64,000 nt of DNA from assembly GCF_954871325.1 (NCBI RefSeq), contig NC_088777.1, positions 36,743,366 through 36,807,365 on the forward strand, in the 5' to 3' direction. Below, one piece after another: positions 62,283 through 64,000 of the stretch. How positions within the stretch are numbered: position 1 is the stretch's first letter; the number at the start of each line of letters is the position of its first letter. Position numbers and translations under genes: made by a program. Under the pieces are notes generated by a model. That model had not been told where the DNA came from, did not search any database, and saw only the letters and a program-made list of their open reading frames with translations. The DNA comes from Gordionus sp. m RMFG-2023. Its lineage: Eukaryota; Nematomorpha; Gordioida; Chordodea; Parachordodidae.

Positions 62283-64000
62283 GTCTGATCCAGGATTGCT
62301 AGATGTCACGATTTAGCCGTGATTCTCACGATTTCTTACCAAATTTTTTACTCAATCACGGCACTTCACGTTTTTTGAGCAAATTGAAATAATCACACCT
62401 TTTCTCGCTTTTTTCAAAATATTTTTAAAAACAAATATAAAATTTTATTTTCAAATATTTAAAAAAATTGTAGTATTTGTTAATAGTCCAACCAACCAAT
62501 TATATTCATTGATCATTATTATCTTTAAGAGGCATATTTAGGCATTATCCTTAACTTTAGCACTTTATTAAATAACATAAATTTACAACTACAATCTGAA
62601 GATGTCAGCTCAGCTGTATATACACGCTTATCAAAAAACATAAGAATCCTTTAAATTTAAAAATTCAACAAAATTTTTACAGAGCATTTCCAAAAACATT
62701 TTACAATGTAATAATTACGTAGAAAAGGCTTTGAATCAAAGATGTTTGTGAAAAATATTATAGAATATATAGAAATACGCTATGATATTATAGATAATAT
62801 AGGAAAATGTCTTAGCTATGACATTAAAAAATGCCAGCATTTGATCAATTTCAAAAAATACTATTAATTATAAAATATCAAATATAGATTCAGATATTCT
62901 CTTTGAGAAATATTCACATTTTTATTCCGATTACGAAGACAAATTATCCACAATCACGCAGGAAGATTTCCTTTCAAATAATAACTCCTTTAATAGAGAA
63001 AAATGCAATTTTATATTTACCATTCCATATTCAAATGCATCATCAGCGAGATAATTCAGCCTAATGACTACTGCTTGACGAAAAAAAGTAACAGATTACA
63101 TTTATCTTGATTGAAGGTTGAAATTATGATTAAACAAAATTATAATTATTCATACAAAGAGTTTTCAGCCTCTCTTCATTGCTCCGATGCCAAATCTTTA
63201 TTGCCTCTTTTAAAATCATCCATGAAACCTATATTTCTTATCTTATCTAGCAAGTTAGTCTAGGACCTTCCCAAATTAAACGCACGTGAATTATACAGAG
63301 ACCGGTCCTCTGCATAATTACGGGTTTTTTTTCAAGGTACCAACAAACCTTGTTTCACAGGTATATTAAACAAAAGATGGAACTTGAACATGGCCATTTT
63401 TTTTTTAATTTTAATAGAGGAAAATGTAACTACAAGAAGGAAGAAGAGGAATAGGTCCAATCAATTACTTCCTACTATATAGGATGTTATGCTTGATTAT
63501 TATTTATTAATATATGTCAAAATTAATCAAAAAATTAAGTGAATATTAAGGTAAAGGGTAGTATACAATTTACTCTAACTATATCAGTTAATCTAAATTA
63601 AAGTTTGATGTAAGAACTAGATAATTCCTCCAAAAATATACCCTAAAAATAATATTAGTAACCAAAGTGAATTTATACCCGAACTTTTTAGTTTAAAATT
63701 TGAAAGGGATCCAAAAGTATATAAATATATATTTAACGTTCCTTATTAGTGATAATACGTTACCCTGGTTTTAAGAGATCCTGATAAAGTAGTATAAAAG
63801 AGAGTTTAGATTACCATTTTACAATCCAGCCTTGAGATTACTCGCCCAAGTTAGTTTTCTGTTAACAATTGTTGATAAACTGATTATATATTGCCGCTAG
63901 CATCTTTTTAAATCACTCCTGTCTGCAGCATTTTTATAAAAGATATATCAAGTAAAACCCAATTTATCTAAAGATTTAGTGATCAATCTAAACCAGCTGC
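62283..64000 (+). other. Start of the next UBR3 intron
   Basis: 1.7 kb to the window edge. A possible MITE end lies at 62,298-62,420 (TAGATGTCACGATTTAGCC, then ATCACG words repeated in both directions). Otherwise A/T-rich, with no exon recognised. Confidence 0.55.
62298..62420. repeat. Possible hAT-like element end with ATCACG words
   Basis: TAGATGTCACGATTTAGCCG is followed by TGATTCTCACGATTTC, AATCACGGCACTTCACG and AATAATCACACC within 110 bases. The clustered word in two orientations resembles the subterminal repeats of the other hAT-like families here. The second end was not found; a single ATCACGC near 62,955 may belong to it. Confidence 0.35.

Larger units (their letters stand above)
52578..60380 (+). 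other. Intron 29 of UBR3, 7.8 kb
   Basis: It holds a LINE tail (52,931-53,371), a decayed hAT element (56,955-58,168), an AGTGTTG MITE (58,424-58,612) and a GGTTCGG-rich element (58,867-59,660). The stretches 53,400-56,900 and 59,700-60,380 are A/T-rich with only low-complexity frames, and show no gene I recognise. Confidence 0.75.

Noticed and set aside
61229-61510. Two minus-strand frames in intron 30
   Set aside because: Phe-rich translations of T tracts with no supporting motif.
1-64000. LTR retrotransposons or retroviral remains
   Set aside because: No direct long terminal repeats with gag/pol-like frames were seen; the only reverse transcriptase is of LINE type.
1-64000. Bacterial contamination, CRISPR arrays or operons
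   Set aside because: Spliced metazoan gene structure, eukaryotic transposons and SINEs throughout. The regular repeats (42.7-43.7 kb) have no spacers.

Overview
The window is AT-rich invertebrate (metazoan) nuclear DNA carrying one host gene on the + strand. I read this gene as the orthologue of UBR3, an E3 ubiquitin ligase of the N-recognin-like UBR family. I could place 32 exons between 10,813 and 62,282. They run from the UBR box (exons 2-3) through the long helical body to the split RING-H2 (exons 25, 27, 28) and part of the domain after it. The C-terminal end lies beyond base 64,000, and any 5' non-coding exon lies before 10,813. Exon order and content follow vertebrate UBR3 as I remember it. 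Of the 31 exon junctions, 28 agree in reading phase. The exceptions are exon 2 to 3 (one surplus T), and exons 22-23 and 23-24 (not resolved). Identity to vertebrates is modest, and there are Asn/Asp/Ser-rich expansions in exons 21, 26 and 28. I do not assign a species.

Layout: 1-10,812 holds no recognised host exon. It carries a bounded 1.6-kb hAT element (3575-5191, perfect 8-bp target duplication), two short bounded hAT-like elements (5655-5836 and 7071-7441), and weaker repeats. From 10,813 to 34,199 lie exons 1-21, with introns full of small inverted-repeat elements. These include a composite element family (CCGAT-type outer part with an AGTGTTG-type inner part) present in several copies and both orientations. 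Intron 21 (34,200-45,165) is an 11-kb stack: a TA microsatellite and hAT-like MITE, then a DNA transposon E1 (~35.0-44.4 kb) whose right inverted repeat is split by a 6951-bp element T (37,362-44,312). T in turn contains a nearly full-length RTE-like LINE with an open 1067-codon frame, and a nine-unit satellite array. From 45,166 to 62,282 lie exons 22-32. Their introns hold a rearranged Helitron helicase fragment, a tRNA-derived SINE head, a LINE tail, a decayed hAT element and a GGTTCGG-rich element.

Most of the interest lies in the mobile elements. Several unrelated element families each carry their own short word repeated near both ends. Insertions are nested up to four deep. The hAT element has three consecutive GAA-loop mini-hairpins beside one end. 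Related inverted elements flank groups of UBR3 exons. I saw no retrovirus, LTR element, Polinton or toxin gene, no CRISPR array and no rRNA.
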